NCBI RefSeq assembly: GCF_021869535.1
Contig: NW_026262690.1
Location: 66,675,995-66,739,994, forward strand
Source: Mytilus californianus
Taxonomy: Eukaryota > Mollusca > Bivalvia > Mytilida > Mytilidae
Reading direction: 5' to 3'
Length of the DNA: 64,000 nt
Of the stretch, positions 11,440 to 22,120 are shown one piece after another. The translations under genes were made by a program, and so were the position numbers. Below the pieces are notes generated by a model. The model saw only the letters and a list, made by a program, of their open reading frames with translations, made no database searches and had not been told where the DNA came from. Within the stretch, counting starts at the first letter, position 1. Every line of letters starts with the position of its first letter.

Positions 11440-11651
11440 ACTGTGGATTCATTTATTTTCGTGGGTATCAATTTTCGTGGATTGAGGAAAACTTGCATTT
11501 TCGTGGATATTTGATTTCGTGGTTTTGCCAATCTCTGCATACAAAGCCTATAGTAAATTTGTAGTTCGTTGAACATTTGAATTCGTGGTTCACCGGTACC
11601 CACGAAACCCACGAAAATTGGTATCCAACGAATAATAATGAATCCACAGTA
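11440..11651. mobile_element. MITE with terminal inverted repeats
   Basis: The left end, ctgtggattcatttattttc, is matched by the right end, whose reverse complement begins ctgtggattcattattattc. Inner parts (cgtgggtatcaattttcgtg and its reverse, caattttcgtgggtttcgtg) also pair. TA flanks both ends, consistent with a TA target duplication. The element is about 212 bp and carries no gene. The open frames of 70, 74 and 137 codons across it arise from the palindromic 'ttcgtgg' repeats. Confidence 0.8.
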
Positions 11652-11739
11652 CAACAACTGACAAAATCTTTCTGTAAATCCTTTGAATGCATTAATTAAT
11701 TGCTCAACAAAATAAACTTTGATATAACAATTAGCTTTT

Positions 11740-11960
11740 ATTATCTGAAATGATGAAAAAGAGGACAAAGAAACCAAAATAACAATAAGAAATAATAAGT
11801 CGTTAAAAACCGATTACACCATGGCACCAAAAAAGGTCTGAGCAACACGAACTCAACAAAACAGGGTAGATTTCATGTGCTCTGGAAGGGTAAGACGGTT
11901 CTGATCCTCACATGGCACCCATGTTGATCATGGAAGGAACGCATTCGATATTAATTTTCA
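11740..11960 (+). repeat. Dispersed repeat family D, copy 3
   Basis: Text on 'aataataagtcgttaaaaac', 'caccatggc', 'tctgagcaacacgaactcaa' and 'tgtgctctggaagggtaaga' matches 9990-10230 with deletions. No gene is present. Confidence 0.6.
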
Positions 11961-12520
11961 TTCGTTGATATCACTATCGGGGGAAAGATGAGCAGATTTA
12001 CCCATACCCTGCCAATGCAACCGGTCTCGCTCCTTTTCGGAGTGCATACGATTCCCTAAGATTTTGTTTTTTCCTTGATGTGTATCATCCTAATGCATTC
12101 TTGAGGTTTGAACATCAATAAACAACTGTTGCCTCAAATGTTAAACTTTCGAAGGGATGCTTCAACTTTTTATTCTAGGAACTCTTGCTTAAATAGCTTC
12201 ATTGTAATCAACAACCTTCTGTTAGATAAATAATGATAAAAAACGCAACATCGGAGAATATAATAGAAAATCAAAGGATATGTGGTATCCATCCATGACA
12301 TAAAATCATCAGGACATGCACAGCAAAACAAATACTCCATATTCAGGCGCTGCTGGATTGTTTCATCAAAGTACGGAAAAGCAATTAATGAGAAAGCTAA
12401 AATCATTTCTCTTTTTTTTCGCAAATATAGTTATCGATCTGTCCTAATTGACACACAATTTCTAGATACGTACATACTTAGTATACGTCACGATAGTGAG
12501 CATGTTGCTGAAAGGAAAGC
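11961..12520 (-). pseudogene. Reverse-transcriptase relic, copy 3
   Basis: The best minus-strand frame (12170-12424) reads KKREMILAFSLIAFPYFDE, a decayed form of the KRDDFSFPIVNFPF block in the 10300-10790 relic. 'tttcgaagggatgcttcaac' at 12148 parallels 'tacgaagggatgattgcaac' at 10383. It is strongly diverged and not translatable as an RT. Confidence 0.5.
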
Positions 12521-13060
12521 TCTAAACTTAACCTAACAAAATGTGCAACCTTCAATAAACATGAGCAGAAACATTAACACACAACTCAAGCTTTTTAATC
12601 CTAGTTAATTGATAAAAGAACCACAGTTTACATGTCATTCTGGACAAACTGAAATCCTGTAACTACGAAAATATTTGTTAAGTAAAACGCAGGACTTAAG
12701 AAACAGAACATACATAAATGAAATTTGTTATCAAGTTATTGATACATACCAACGCATTTGGAAAAAGTCAAATCATCTAAAATTATAATAGTAGTTTTTT
12801 TTATAAAATGTGAATTGAATTTTTGTGTAGAAGTGTTTCTTTACAATGTAGAGTAAATAAATATGTTCGTACAATATGCTGCCTGTGACAAAAGGTGAAG
12901 TAAGGCCTGAATTATGTGCAGTTATAATGGGAGCAAAGAGAAATATAACACTCATATTTGGAACACAGTACACATGCAACCACAAAGTACTCAAATGAAA
13001 ATATGACTTATTATTTAAAATCTTATATTTAAAAGTCTCAAACCTATCAGAAATACATTT
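12521..13060 (+). repeat. Tandem-array landmark L3, copy 2
   Basis: 12695-13060 repeats 5335-5720: gtgaattgaatttttgtgta, gaagtgtttctttacaatgt, gcctgtgacaaaaggt and ccacaaagtactcaaatg. No frame is conserved between the copies. 12521-12694 is AT-rich with nothing recognised. Confidence 0.65.
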
Positions 13061-13674
13061 TATTGCTTTCCCGAAGAATTTCTGGATTTACATTCGTCAG
13101 GATAACTCAGATTCAAAAATTGCAAGAGCGAAAAATGCAAAACGCACGAGGAGGTGTATAACCTAAGGGATATGTTGTTTTACTGCAAAAGGGTCCCAAA
13201 TGTAGTCAAACGAAGTAAACTGTACCAGTTTTATTTTCTACATCCGAAGTGAAATTTTCGGTAGGAAAAGCAATATATATATGAAACATTTACACATGTA
13301 ATTATGAATGTTACAACTGCACTGTTAACATATTCTTACATAGTAATCTCTCCGTCTTTCTCTCTCTCTCTCTCTGGGGATTGGGTTTTCATTTCAATCA
13401 AACAGCAACTCAAAATGCAAATAAAAAAGGTGAGTTTAGTACATGTAATTGGAGTATATACTTTTGTAAGCGCTAATTTTGCTAACATATTTTAATTGTA
13501 GTACATATCTCATTTTTTAAGTGAAAGATATAAGAAAATACATTTGCAGAGACAACCATTAGCTTGGTAATCAAACAAAAGAAAGGTTATCATAAATATT
13601 CTTTAGTAGTGAATGTAAATATAAATTAATGAAACTAATAGATCCACCAAAAGAGAGGAAATAAAGCATTAAAT
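13061..13674. repeat. Tandem-array landmark L3b, copy 1, plus CT microsatellite
   Basis: 13070-13270 (ggatttacattcgtcaggat ... ttcaaaaattgcaagagcga ... aaacgaagtaaactgta ... atccgaagtga) recurs at 16670-16880. A short (CT)n run lies near 13358-13375. No gene is seen; the 63-codon frame at 13304 has no recognisable domain. Confidence 0.55.
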
Positions 13675-14487
13675 TGATTTGAATCATCTGTTTCAATAGC
13701 TGTACTTGCTGACATGGATCGAAACGCCTTTTATAGGGCCTTTAAATATGAATGTATTGAACAATTGCTTATAAAACGCATTTACAGTTTAGTTAAAACA
13801 TATTTTATTTGCAAAAGTAGCAAAAGGGATTGGACACAAGTTATAACAACATTAGTGACGTCCTCTCGCATTTTCGCTAAGAGCACCTAAACACAATTTC
13901 TGACAATAATTGGATACAAATTAAGATTACTGATATAACCATGACATAGCGAAAACAGTGCAGTTTGAAGTACCGACGTAAATTGGGTCGAGCATTTGAA
14001 TCTAATATTCACCAATATGGTGTAGTATGAAAGATTGTTAAAATTGCAGATAATGGTTTAAATAACATCATTTAAGAATGTATTCAGGTGTGAAATGTGC
14101 AAATACGATTTGTAATGACTTCATGTTGAAACATAGACTCATTTGAAAGACTTGTTGAAACTGGGTAAATGTCGATGGCATGAACCCATCGCTGTTGTAT
14201 CGAGGAACTTCATAAATGAAACTATAGTCAATTAAGTCATTAATTCGATGTTGAAATAAACAATAAATATTCAGGTGTAATTGATGAGTTTTAAATATCA
14301 TAACCATTGATGTTAATTGATAGCATGGTTATTCTCTATCAATTCCAGTAGCAGTTTACGATTTGGGGGGATAAAAGTAATATTATCTTTCAGAAAGGGA
14401 ACATTACAACCATCAATCGTTCATATGTATTGAAATGGTGAGTAATTTTAGAAAAAAAAATGAATTAAACTTAATGAGTTAACACAA
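13675..14487 (+). repeat. Tandem-array landmarks L4-L5, copy 2
   Basis: It parallels 8390-9230: 'agctgtacttgctgacatgg' near 13697, 'gtattcaggtgtgaaatgtg' near 14080, 'gacttgttgaaactgggtaa' near 14149 and 'gttgaaataaacaataaata' near 14250. The family D insertion found in copy 1 is absent. The 79-codon minus-strand frame is not conserved in copy 1. Confidence 0.7.
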
Positions 14488-14625
14488 AAACTCATCAAAG
14501 ATACCAAGCTTATAATTGTGTACGCCAAATGTGCGTTTCATCTTCTCAAGACTCACCAGTTGCACTCAATTCAAACACAATTGGGTGGCTGACTCAATTA
14601 GGAAGTTCAACAGCATTGAAAACCA
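14488..14625 (+). repeat. Dispersed repeat family E, copy 2
   Basis: 'aaactcatcaaagataccaa', 'tgtgtacgccaaatgtgcgt', 'caagactcaccagttgcact' and 'caacagcattgaaaaccaaa' match 9235-9400. It occupies the same place relative to landmark L5 as copy 1, so it was present before the local duplication. Confidence 0.7.
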
Positions 14626-14739
14626 AAACATCTAAAAAGTTATGTTGATTAGTTTATAACATGCCAACAAAAATGTTCCACTTGAAGCATTATAAGGATT
14701 CTACTATAACAGCTAAGAACACACAATGTAAAACTATTA

Positions 14740-15240
14740 TTTCTATCATATTAGATGTTTCCAGGAAAAATGAAGGGGGAAATTGTAAATAAAGGCAACA
14801 GTAGTATACCGCTGTTCAATAGTCATAATTCGATTAGGCAAAAACAAATCCGGGTAACAAACTAAAACCGAGGGAAACACATCAACTATAAGATGAAAAC
14901 AACGGAACAACAGAAACACTGAACTACAACAAAAGCAAAAACGCCAACATACATAGAAACGGACTGTCTGATAACAACTGCCATATTCCTGACTTGGTAC
15001 AGGACATTTTAAGAAAAAATAGTGGGTTGAACCTGGTTTTATGGCTAGCCAAACCTCCCGCTTATATGGCAATGTTAAAAATACCGCTAAAATGACAACA
15101 CTACGTGATAGGAATACAGTACAAACAAACGCAAGAACACTCAGCACAGAGAAATACATAAATAAATAATATAATAGTACATAACAACATGTAAAGAATA
15201 ATAACGGACACCTCCCATGAATTTACGACAGCACACCAGG
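14740..15240 (-). repeat. Dispersed repeat family F, with a 137-codon open frame
   Basis: The minus strand holds a 137-codon frame (14746-15159) containing GSTHYFFLKCPVPSQEYGSC and a run of Cys/Phe/Val residues. It includes text related to family C (caagtcaggaatatggc). Similar cysteine-rich frames are what I would expect from repeat DNA read in the wrong sense, and no domain, signal or splice context supports a gene. I annotate it as a repeat. Confidence 0.55.
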
Positions 15241-15289
15241 ACCACAAACGAAAGGAAATAACAAATTTGACCATGCCAATGGTGACTTT

Positions 15290-15900
15290 TTTAAAATTTC
15301 AACAAACCTACAAATCTGTGTTATCCAACCAAATAGTATCTTGCTCACTTATAACGCGGATTTTTGTTTTTTGAGAACAGCAAGAATGAACATGTTTTAC
15401 AGAGCCAAACGATTCTTCTTTACATGACAATCAGTTACAAGTTCTATATACATTTATAATCCTGGAAGCCAAGACACAAACAAAACGTGGAATTATATAT
15501 TACAATTGTGCCAATATATAAAACAGAATCACAAAATTCACCACAATCTGCTGAAATTCAAAGTACCGTTATGTCAAAGTGATAAAGCATATATCGTTGA
15601 TCTTGCGATTGAAACAATCGTTAATAATTAAATCGTTGTCAAACCATTCATCACGATTTGAAGATTTTACAGCTACTTTCATCTTTGATAATTGTCCCCT
15701 AATCCCTATTCGCTGAATGGAGTCAGCTGGAGACGACTTTCTACCGTCGAATTCATTAGTGCTGTTTTATATTACATATGTTCTGGGGGATACACATACG
15801 GGCACAAAAATAATTGTACAACTGGCTAAATCTTTATGTTAACAGTATGACTTTGATAATTATTTCACTAACAAAGTAAACTTTTATATAACAATTACAT
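15290..15900. repeat. Tandem-array landmark L1, copy 3, and AT-rich flank
   Basis: 15290-15480 (caaatctgtgttatccaacc ... tgacaatcagttacaagttc ... tataatcctggaagcc) parallels 9590-9730. In 15481-15900 nothing else is recognised, although the RT relic seen at this position in the other units is missing or unrecognisable. Confidence 0.5.
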
Positions 15901-15929
15901 TTTATTATCTGTTATGGTAAAAAAACAAA

Positions 15930-16335
15930 ATAGAAAAAAAAATCCACCAAAAGGACAATAAAAATCACAAGACGAAGAAAAACCAACAACACCATGGCAA
16001 AAACCGTAAAACGACGAATGAAAAAAAAAACAATAGACTACAAAAGCGTGACTGCATAGAAAACTAAATACTGAGCAATAGGATGCTTACCAAAAAAACC
16101 AGGAGTGGTTTAAGGCGCTCGGGAAGTGTCCGCAAATTCTAATGTAACCACTTACAAATCACCATATGGTCTTGAAGCTGAGCAAAACTTATACCGTATT
16201 GTCAGCTATAAGAGCCCCTTCTTTTGATCTGGTGTTGTGGAACAACAGCACAACACAAGAAGAAACCGTAAAATTCAGTTAGAAATGACACGAATCACCT
16301 GTCCGGTACGAAAGACAAACAACAGCTAACAAAAA
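15930..16335 (+). repeat. Degraded family D and family A repeats
   Basis: 15930-16140 resembles family D (aatcacaagacgaagaaaaa, accatggc, ctgagcaata, ctcgggaagtgt). 16140-16330 resembles family A (accatatggtcttgaagctg, agctataagagcccc, gaacaacagcacaacacaag). Both are diverged and non-coding. Confidence 0.45.
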
Positions 16336-17594
16336 GAAAACAGTAATAAAGAGTACATTTGAGAGCACTCGTAACCAGTGAAAATTAGTTTTGACAAATT
16401 TGTATTAAATCGCCATCTGGAAATTTAGAATTCGTTAAAGACTTCTAAATATTCGTGATGTAGACATTCAAATTAGTTCCTTGTATTGTGCAATTTGTGA
16501 TCACAAAGACTTTGTTCCATTTAATACTTAAATTTCTTCAAAATCATCGAGCAGCTTTCGAACCGATACATTGACTAATTGCAGATGATATACAGCTAAA
16601 TTACAGTGCATTTCCAACGGCAACCACCCAGTAGCAGAAAATCAAAGTGAAGCATGTTTTTTTTCTGATTCATTGAAACATTTTTGAATTTACTTTCATC
16701 AAGTACACTGAGATCCAAAAATTGAAACAGCGAAGGATGCATTATGCATAGGGAGCGGTATAACCAAGGGGACCTTTCGTATTACCATAAAAATTACCGC
16801 GTTGCAGTAAAACGAAGTAAACCATATCGTATTTGCTACGTTCGAAGTGACTGAGATGTTCTGAAGGAAAACTAATACAAATGAAAACATTTTCATATAT
16901 GTTTTAACTATCAATTGATTACAAAAAAACATTAATTGTTATCGGATTAAAAACAAACATAACAACGTATAAAGTTGTCTCGTTGGTCAATCATACAACA
17001 TCTTTTTATTTTTTATAATACTTGTTAGGTTTTATGGACTCTCCCTCTTTGAATTTGCCTTGAAGTTATTTCAACTGACCATTTCATTCTTACCCATGAA
17101 GTTTAGTACAAAAGGACACTTCATATGAAAGTAAAGTATCTACTTTTGAATAGCTATTACAATGTCATTAAAAATACTTTGGAAAAGATACCAATGCGTT
17201 CGGCAATTAATAAAAGTTAATACTGATATTCTTTATTTGTCAGTGTGACGAAGAAGTTTTCATTTACAGATATATAAAATTAAAGAAAATGAATCGACTG
17301 TCATAGTGCCCAGTAGACAATATTTGCCTCATAACAATAAAATGACTTATTTCTCTGGCAAAAATATTTAGTATTCTTATTTTAACATTCAATGCTTTGT
17401 TTTTAATTCTCTCTGCTTTACGTACCCCAGATGTTTACTACTGATATTCAACCAAGCATTTATTATCTCGTACGGTATTACTTTTCATTCTTTCAATCAT
17501 AACTATACGTGATACAGGCCAGCCTTGAAGCTTACAGAAAACCTGATGAGTAGGAAACTTACTGTGCAATGTAAGACAAAAACGAAACAATGCA
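16336..17594. repeat. Tandem-array landmark L3b, copy 2, and AT-rich sequence
   Basis: 16670-16880 repeats 13070-13270. A short family C scrap (tggactctccctctttgaat) lies near 17035. The remainder shows no gene; minus-strand frames of 77 and 71 codons have no recognisable domain. Confidence 0.45.
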
Positions 17595-18070
17595 ACACCC
17601 TGATTTGATTTATCTGTTTTAAAAGCTGTACTTGTTGACATGGGTCGAAACACCCTTTTCAGCTCTTTATAATGAATATATTGGAAAAATATTTTTAATG
17701 CGCTTTTACACTGAAACCGCTTAAATTGGGTTTTTTTCTTTCTTTATAATTGGGTACAAATTATGAGTACTAATACAACAAAGAAAATATCGGAAGCTGT
17801 AATTTGTAGTACCGCAGTAAATTGGACATTTGAATCTTGCACATAAAGGTTGTTCTAAATTGATTAACAAAAGATCAATTTAGAATTTATTCAGGTGTGA
17901 AATGTGTAAATAAAATTTGTAATGACTTAATTTAAAAACAAAAGTCACATTTTGATGACTTTTTGAAAGTAGGTAAATGTCGATAATAAATCCATGGCTG
18001 TTATGACGAGGAACACCACAAATGAGTCTTAGGCTATAAATTAAGCCACTAATTCGATATTGAAATAGAC
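17595..18070 (+). repeat. Tandem-array landmarks L4-L5, copy 3
   Basis: 'aaagctgtacttgttgacat' near 17622, 'attcaggtgtgaaatgtgta' near 17889 and 'cactaattcgatattgaaat' near 18048 place this as the third, most degraded copy of the 8390-9050 and 13675-14270 segments. Confidence 0.6.
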
Positions 18071-18109
18071 CATGCTTTGTGTGGAACTTTTGCTTCGATC
18101 CCCTTTATA

Positions 18110-18480
18110 ATGGTTTTATGGTTTATTCTTATGTTGTGCTGTTACACCACAATCTTAGATTAAGGATGCGGGAGAGGGGAGTCCTCGCAAGCATGTTTAA
18201 TCCCGCCACATTTTGTATGTACCTGTCCAAATTCAGGAGCTTGTAATCCAACAGTTGTCGGTAGTTGCTGTCTATCCTATATGTTTTAGTTGATTTTTTT
18301 TGTACGATAATCATACTTGTTTGAATTGGTTTACATTTTGTCTTGCCTAACTATACTGTATGGGTTTTGCTCATTGTTGAAGGCCGTACGCTGAGATATA
18401 GTTGCTTATATATACAACATTTACTTTCTGCTGGATAGTTGTCTCACTGGCAATCGTACCAAATCTTCTTATTTTTACAT
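18110..18480 (-). repeat. Dispersed repeat family A, reverse copy
   Basis: Reverse-sense family A text: 'gttgtgctgttacaccacaa', 'aatcccgccacattttgtat', 'ttgttgaaggccgtacgctg' and 'agttgtctcactggcaatcg'. The overlapping 61-codon frame is a by-product. Confidence 0.7.
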
Positions 18481-19540
18481 GAATATGCAGGTGTAATTCA
18501 AGTGATTTTCGTTACTGTAAAATGCTAATGTTGATGAATAACATGGGAAGTTTTCTCTGTAAATGCCGGTGAAGTGTTAACGTTTTCAGGAGATAAAAGT
18601 ACTATTGACTTCCAGTAAGGAACAATGCTGAAATGTGTTGAAATGGATAGGTAATTCTAAAACAAATATCTTTAAAGTAATCAGCTATTTAGATTTGTTT
18701 TCAAAATAAGCTGTCTACTCTTAGCATTGTGACGCTACCTTTACGGCTCAAAGTGCACAATGTAAAACGATTTTGTATCAGCTAAGAAATTTCCAAAGGG
18801 CGAAACTGTTTAGCTCGATATGACTTTATAACTTTCCAATAAACCTACAAAGCTGGGATATCCGGGATTTTCGAATTACCCGCGTTAACTCCAAGATTTT
18901 TGGTGACGTTAATTTTGCTCAATCGTTAGGTCTAATGTAATGAAAATAACACTTTATAAATATGGTCGGTCCGAGGTCCGCCTTTCTGTGTGTACCTTTA
19001 GAAACCATCATACCCAAAATCTTGAAAGCCAGGGATATATAAATACTTGAGTTATGGGATTAGAATTACAGTGCTGTGAAGACTATTGTTTGTCTGTATA
19101 ACTTTATAATTCTTGGAGCTTGATAATAATTTTTGACAGAAAGTCTATCCTGTACTAGTTTTCAAATAAAGTATTAAAGAAACATAAGAAACTTACACGG
19201 ATTTACCAATTTGCCGCGTATTATTATAACATATAGAAATAATAATCAATCAAATTGATACATGTATATGAATAAATACATTCGGCAATGGTATTGTTAG
19301 TTGTATTTATTGTTTCCTTTTTAATTTTGGTGTTGTTTTGTACACTTTTTTAGGCGTATATATAATTGTTTTATTGTGTACAGTATCGTTTTGTTTTTCA
19401 TAAATCATTCATCCAGCTGCGATGGTAAGCATGTGCGATTTGAACTACGCCTTTTCAATAATCCCATTTGGTGCCAACGTTTTTAATTCTCTTATTCAAA
19501 ATCTTCCCCAAGTGATTCTATCCTACCTAGACCAAGCATT
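18481..19540. other. Array end, landmark L1 copy 4, no gene
   Basis: 18840-19200 contains scattered matches to landmark L1: caataaacctacaaagctgg, then ataactttataattcttgga, then gtactagttttcaaataaag. No coding exon or RNA is recognised. Confidence 0.4.
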
Positions 19541-19796
19541 GTTGTGGTAAATGGTTGTAATAGTCAGTCGATTGAGATCTGCCTTAGTGTGACAGGGGAT
19601 CTCAAATGTCGATTGAGAGGAAGGTCTGGCTTACATTCATAGTCACTACAATGGCCGTTCATGCTTTGTGAAATGGCTGTTCTGACTCACAAACATACTG
19701 TTTACCACATTTACACTGTAGGAGATACACAGTATTTGTAGTTTTGCGAGTTACGTTGCAAAAGATGGTGTATTTCGTACGAGTGGAGTGACTGTT
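19541..19796. other. Flank of the foldback element
   Basis: Text such as 'cagtcgattgagatctgcct' and 'gatctcaaatgtcgattgag' contains imperfect internal repeats and is moderately GC-richer than its surroundings. It may belong to the foldback element that begins at 19797. No gene is seen. Confidence 0.35.
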
Positions 19797-20066
19797 ACAG
19801 CCGATTTCAATGAGTGTGCAGGAAAAGGTAATATCTTTTGGTTAGCTTGCTTGCTAGCTGAACCGTGAAGTAATTATTAGGTTAGGTAAACTACCCTCCT
19901 TTTTGAGTAGACTTGTCCGACAGACAGATAGAATTGGTTACCTGTGGGACTAGTCTACTCATACAGGAGGGTAGTTTACCTAACCTAATAATGATTCATG
20001 GTTCAGCTAGCAAGCAAGCTAACCAAAGATATTACCTTTTACTACACACTCATTGAAATCGGCTGT
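19797..20066. mobile_element. Foldback element, ~120-bp arms and 28-base loop
   Basis: 19797-19918 and 19947-20066 are inverted copies. The left arm reads acagccgatttcaatgagtg ... ggttagcttgcttgctagct ... taggttaggtaaactaccct. The right arm reads the same in reverse complement, with a handful of substitutions and one or two single-base indels. The loop is only about 28 bases. This is a snapback or MITE-like structure without coding sequence. It directly abuts a retroelement relic on its right. Confidence 0.9.
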
Positions 20067-20130
20067 AAAAGTCTGGGTATTCAGTATTTGCTTGCAAGTC
20101 AGACATCATTTGTTTCCACAACCCTTGCAA

Positions 20131-20340
20131 CAGTCCGCTGACAAAGAGCCTAGTTTAGAGGATACATCGGCTCTCATCGCCAAGTTTTTAATGCTTTTGG
20201 GCCTACGGAAAGCCAGTGCCGGTGGCTCTGGAAAGATCTTGGATAGTTGCGGATGTTTTTCGATTTCTTTCCAATTTTCGCGGAAAATGTGTGATAATTT
20301 GTCAATAAAAAATGTTTTTGGTCCCTAATCGTTACTTAGT
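20131..20340 (-). pseudogene. Retroelement C-terminal relic (FPEPPALAFRRPKS)
   Basis: The minus strand is open for about 67 codons from about 20333 to a TGA at 20131-20133. It contains KHPQLSKIFPEPPALAFRRP, KSIKNLAMRA and then a Cys-rich end, CCKGCGNK. The 'IFP.PP..AFRR.k.lk.l..RA' block and a following Cys pair are what I recall from the linker between RT and GIY-YIG endonuclease in Penelope-like and related retroelements. The RT and nuclease domains are absent, so this is a fragment. The plus-strand 91-codon frame over it is a shadow. Confidence 0.6.
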
Positions 20341-21207
20341 TTAAGATTAATTCAAGACGAATACATTAAAGAAAGGAAACACATCGTTGACAAGAGGAAC
20401 ATACTTAGATCCGTATTCTCAAAGGTACGTAGCTTTTTATAAAGTACACTCAAGAATCTATTTACATCATTTTAGCACATAATACTTTGCTATTATAACA
20501 TATTGAAACACTAATCAATCAAATTGATACATTTATCAATGAGATTTCTTTCGAATTTAAAATCCCAAGTAATATTAAACGATTTGGATAACATTTTGTT
20601 TCAAATTGTGTTGATATTAGATAACATTTTGTTTCAAATTGTGTTGATATTACATAAAATTTCGTTGATCATATCTTTTTATAATTCTATATATCTAAAC
20701 ACGGATCTTATCTTTTTTTATAATTTTGTATATCTTAAAACTAATATTGAAACTGTAGTCTTTTTCGTGTATTTTGAGTAAGATTGCATCTATTGTACGT
20801 GTATCATGCTTTTCAGATAATAATATAAACCTATTCTAAAGACGGATCATATAACCAAAATATGTGTCTAGAATCAATCATATTGTGTATCAAATTTCTT
20901 AAAAGATTAATTCTAGTTGCAAAATTAGAAACAATCTTAGCAGGGGACTTTCTAACACCTAAGAATAATATGTCAATCTAGATCCGAGACACCAAAATAA
21001 TAATAATATTTAACAAACATAATGAATATCCTTTGCCATTATGTTTAAACATGCATGAGTTTTTTAATTTTGTAAAAAGCTTAATATGGGAGTACATTTT
21101 TCTTGGAAAAAAAATAGCTACAGCAATCAACGATTTCTAGAAAGTAGTTTGTTGCAAAATTATGAAATAACCAATCAATTCAAATCAATTTTATTGTCAC
21201 GAAACAT
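20341..21207. other. AT-rich stretch with a 33-bp direct repeat
   Basis: Two 33-bp direct copies starting gataacattttgtttcaaat occupy 20587-20652. The plus-strand 85-codon frame over it is Ile/Leu/Phe-rich and repeats because 33 is a multiple of three. Nothing else is recognised. Confidence 0.5.
20587..20652. repeat. 33-bp tandem duplication, two copies
   Basis: The unit gataacattttgtttcaaa... (33 bp) is repeated exactly twice, at 20587-20619 and 20620-20652, and is followed by a decayed partial third. Confidence 0.85.
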
Positions 21208-21672
21208 TTACAGATATTTGTGGCAATACAAATTTAAACAAACAATAAATAACAAAATGAAAACAAAACAGAATACAAAAAACATAAGTGGTAGATTTAC
21301 AATATTACAATTATATTTAATAGGCTTTGGCCATGTTACAATATGACTTCTGCCCTCAGTTCTAATGACCCTTTTAAAAAAGAAGCCAATAACTCTAGCA
21401 TGTCTAAGGAATGCCGGATTTAATACATAAAACAATTTTTGTTCATCAGGGAAATGAATGAAATGTTCATTATCTAATTGTCTATCATTAAATAGATTTT
21501 GTCTGGTATTCTGGTTTACCTTGCAATTCAGAATAAAATGAAATTCATCTTCGATGACTTTGCAGGTTTTGCACCGTCTTTGTTCTAGAGGAATTTTAAT
21601 GTAACGACCATTTTCTCTTTCAAGACCACTTATGCGAAGTTTTGTAAAAAATATTCCTGAGAGAAAAATCAT
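21208..21672 (-). pseudogene. Non-LTR retrotransposon C-terminal zinc-knuckle fragment
   Basis: A 154-codon minus-strand frame contains LRISGLERENGRYIKIPLEQ, then RRCKTC, then DEFHFILNCK. The C-x2-C ... H-x4-C cluster after a GRY..IP.EQR lead-in is the pattern of the zf-RVT-like C-terminus of LINE polymerases. The upstream RT is not in frame here, and the last ~45 codons (after about 21345) look like non-coding tail. I call it a 5'-truncated or decayed LINE end. Confidence 0.65.
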
Positions 21673-21879
21673 TCAACAATAGGTAAAATTTGCTTCAAGT
21701 GATGGTTGTAATTTTCTATACAGAAAATGTTTGCTACTATCGTCAACAGGAAATGGGAGAGGAATATTAACCGTACCTTGTGTTCATACCAAGCCGTAAA
21801 TATGCATACACTTGGTCACGCAACGGTTTTTGGTCATGATTTTCATCCTCAGACTAAAAAAAATATGCAGAAAACGTGT

Positions 21880-22120
21880 TGTCACTAATGGAAAGGGAAC
21901 TGCTGATCCTTCCAGAGCATACGACTCACTTGATAAGAGTTCACTTCGGTTTTTAGTGACGTTCATGTTGTTCAATTTTTAGTTTTCTGTATAGGGATAA
22001 GTGTTTTGTGGACTGTTGTTTGTCGGTTCGTCTTTCTTTCGTGGTCAAGTTACGGTCTGCCTTTTTCCACTTTGATATTTTAATTACCCCTGTGTCTCTG
22101 CTCTCCCTTTGTTTTACGCA
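21880..22120 (-). repeat. Dispersed repeat family D, reverse copy
   Basis: Reverse-sense family D text: 'cttcggtttttagtgacgtt', 'tttttagttttctgtatagg', 'ctgttgtttgtcggttcgtc'. It is diverged and non-coding. Confidence 0.45.

Noticed and set aside
11364-11777. 137-codon minus-strand frame across the MITE
   Set aside because: It is produced by the palindromic MITE and its 'ttcgtgg' motifs.
14746-15159. 137-codon Cys/Phe-rich minus-strand frame
   Set aside because: It lies wholly in a dispersed repeat that includes family C text; no domain, and the composition is that of repeat DNA read in reverse.
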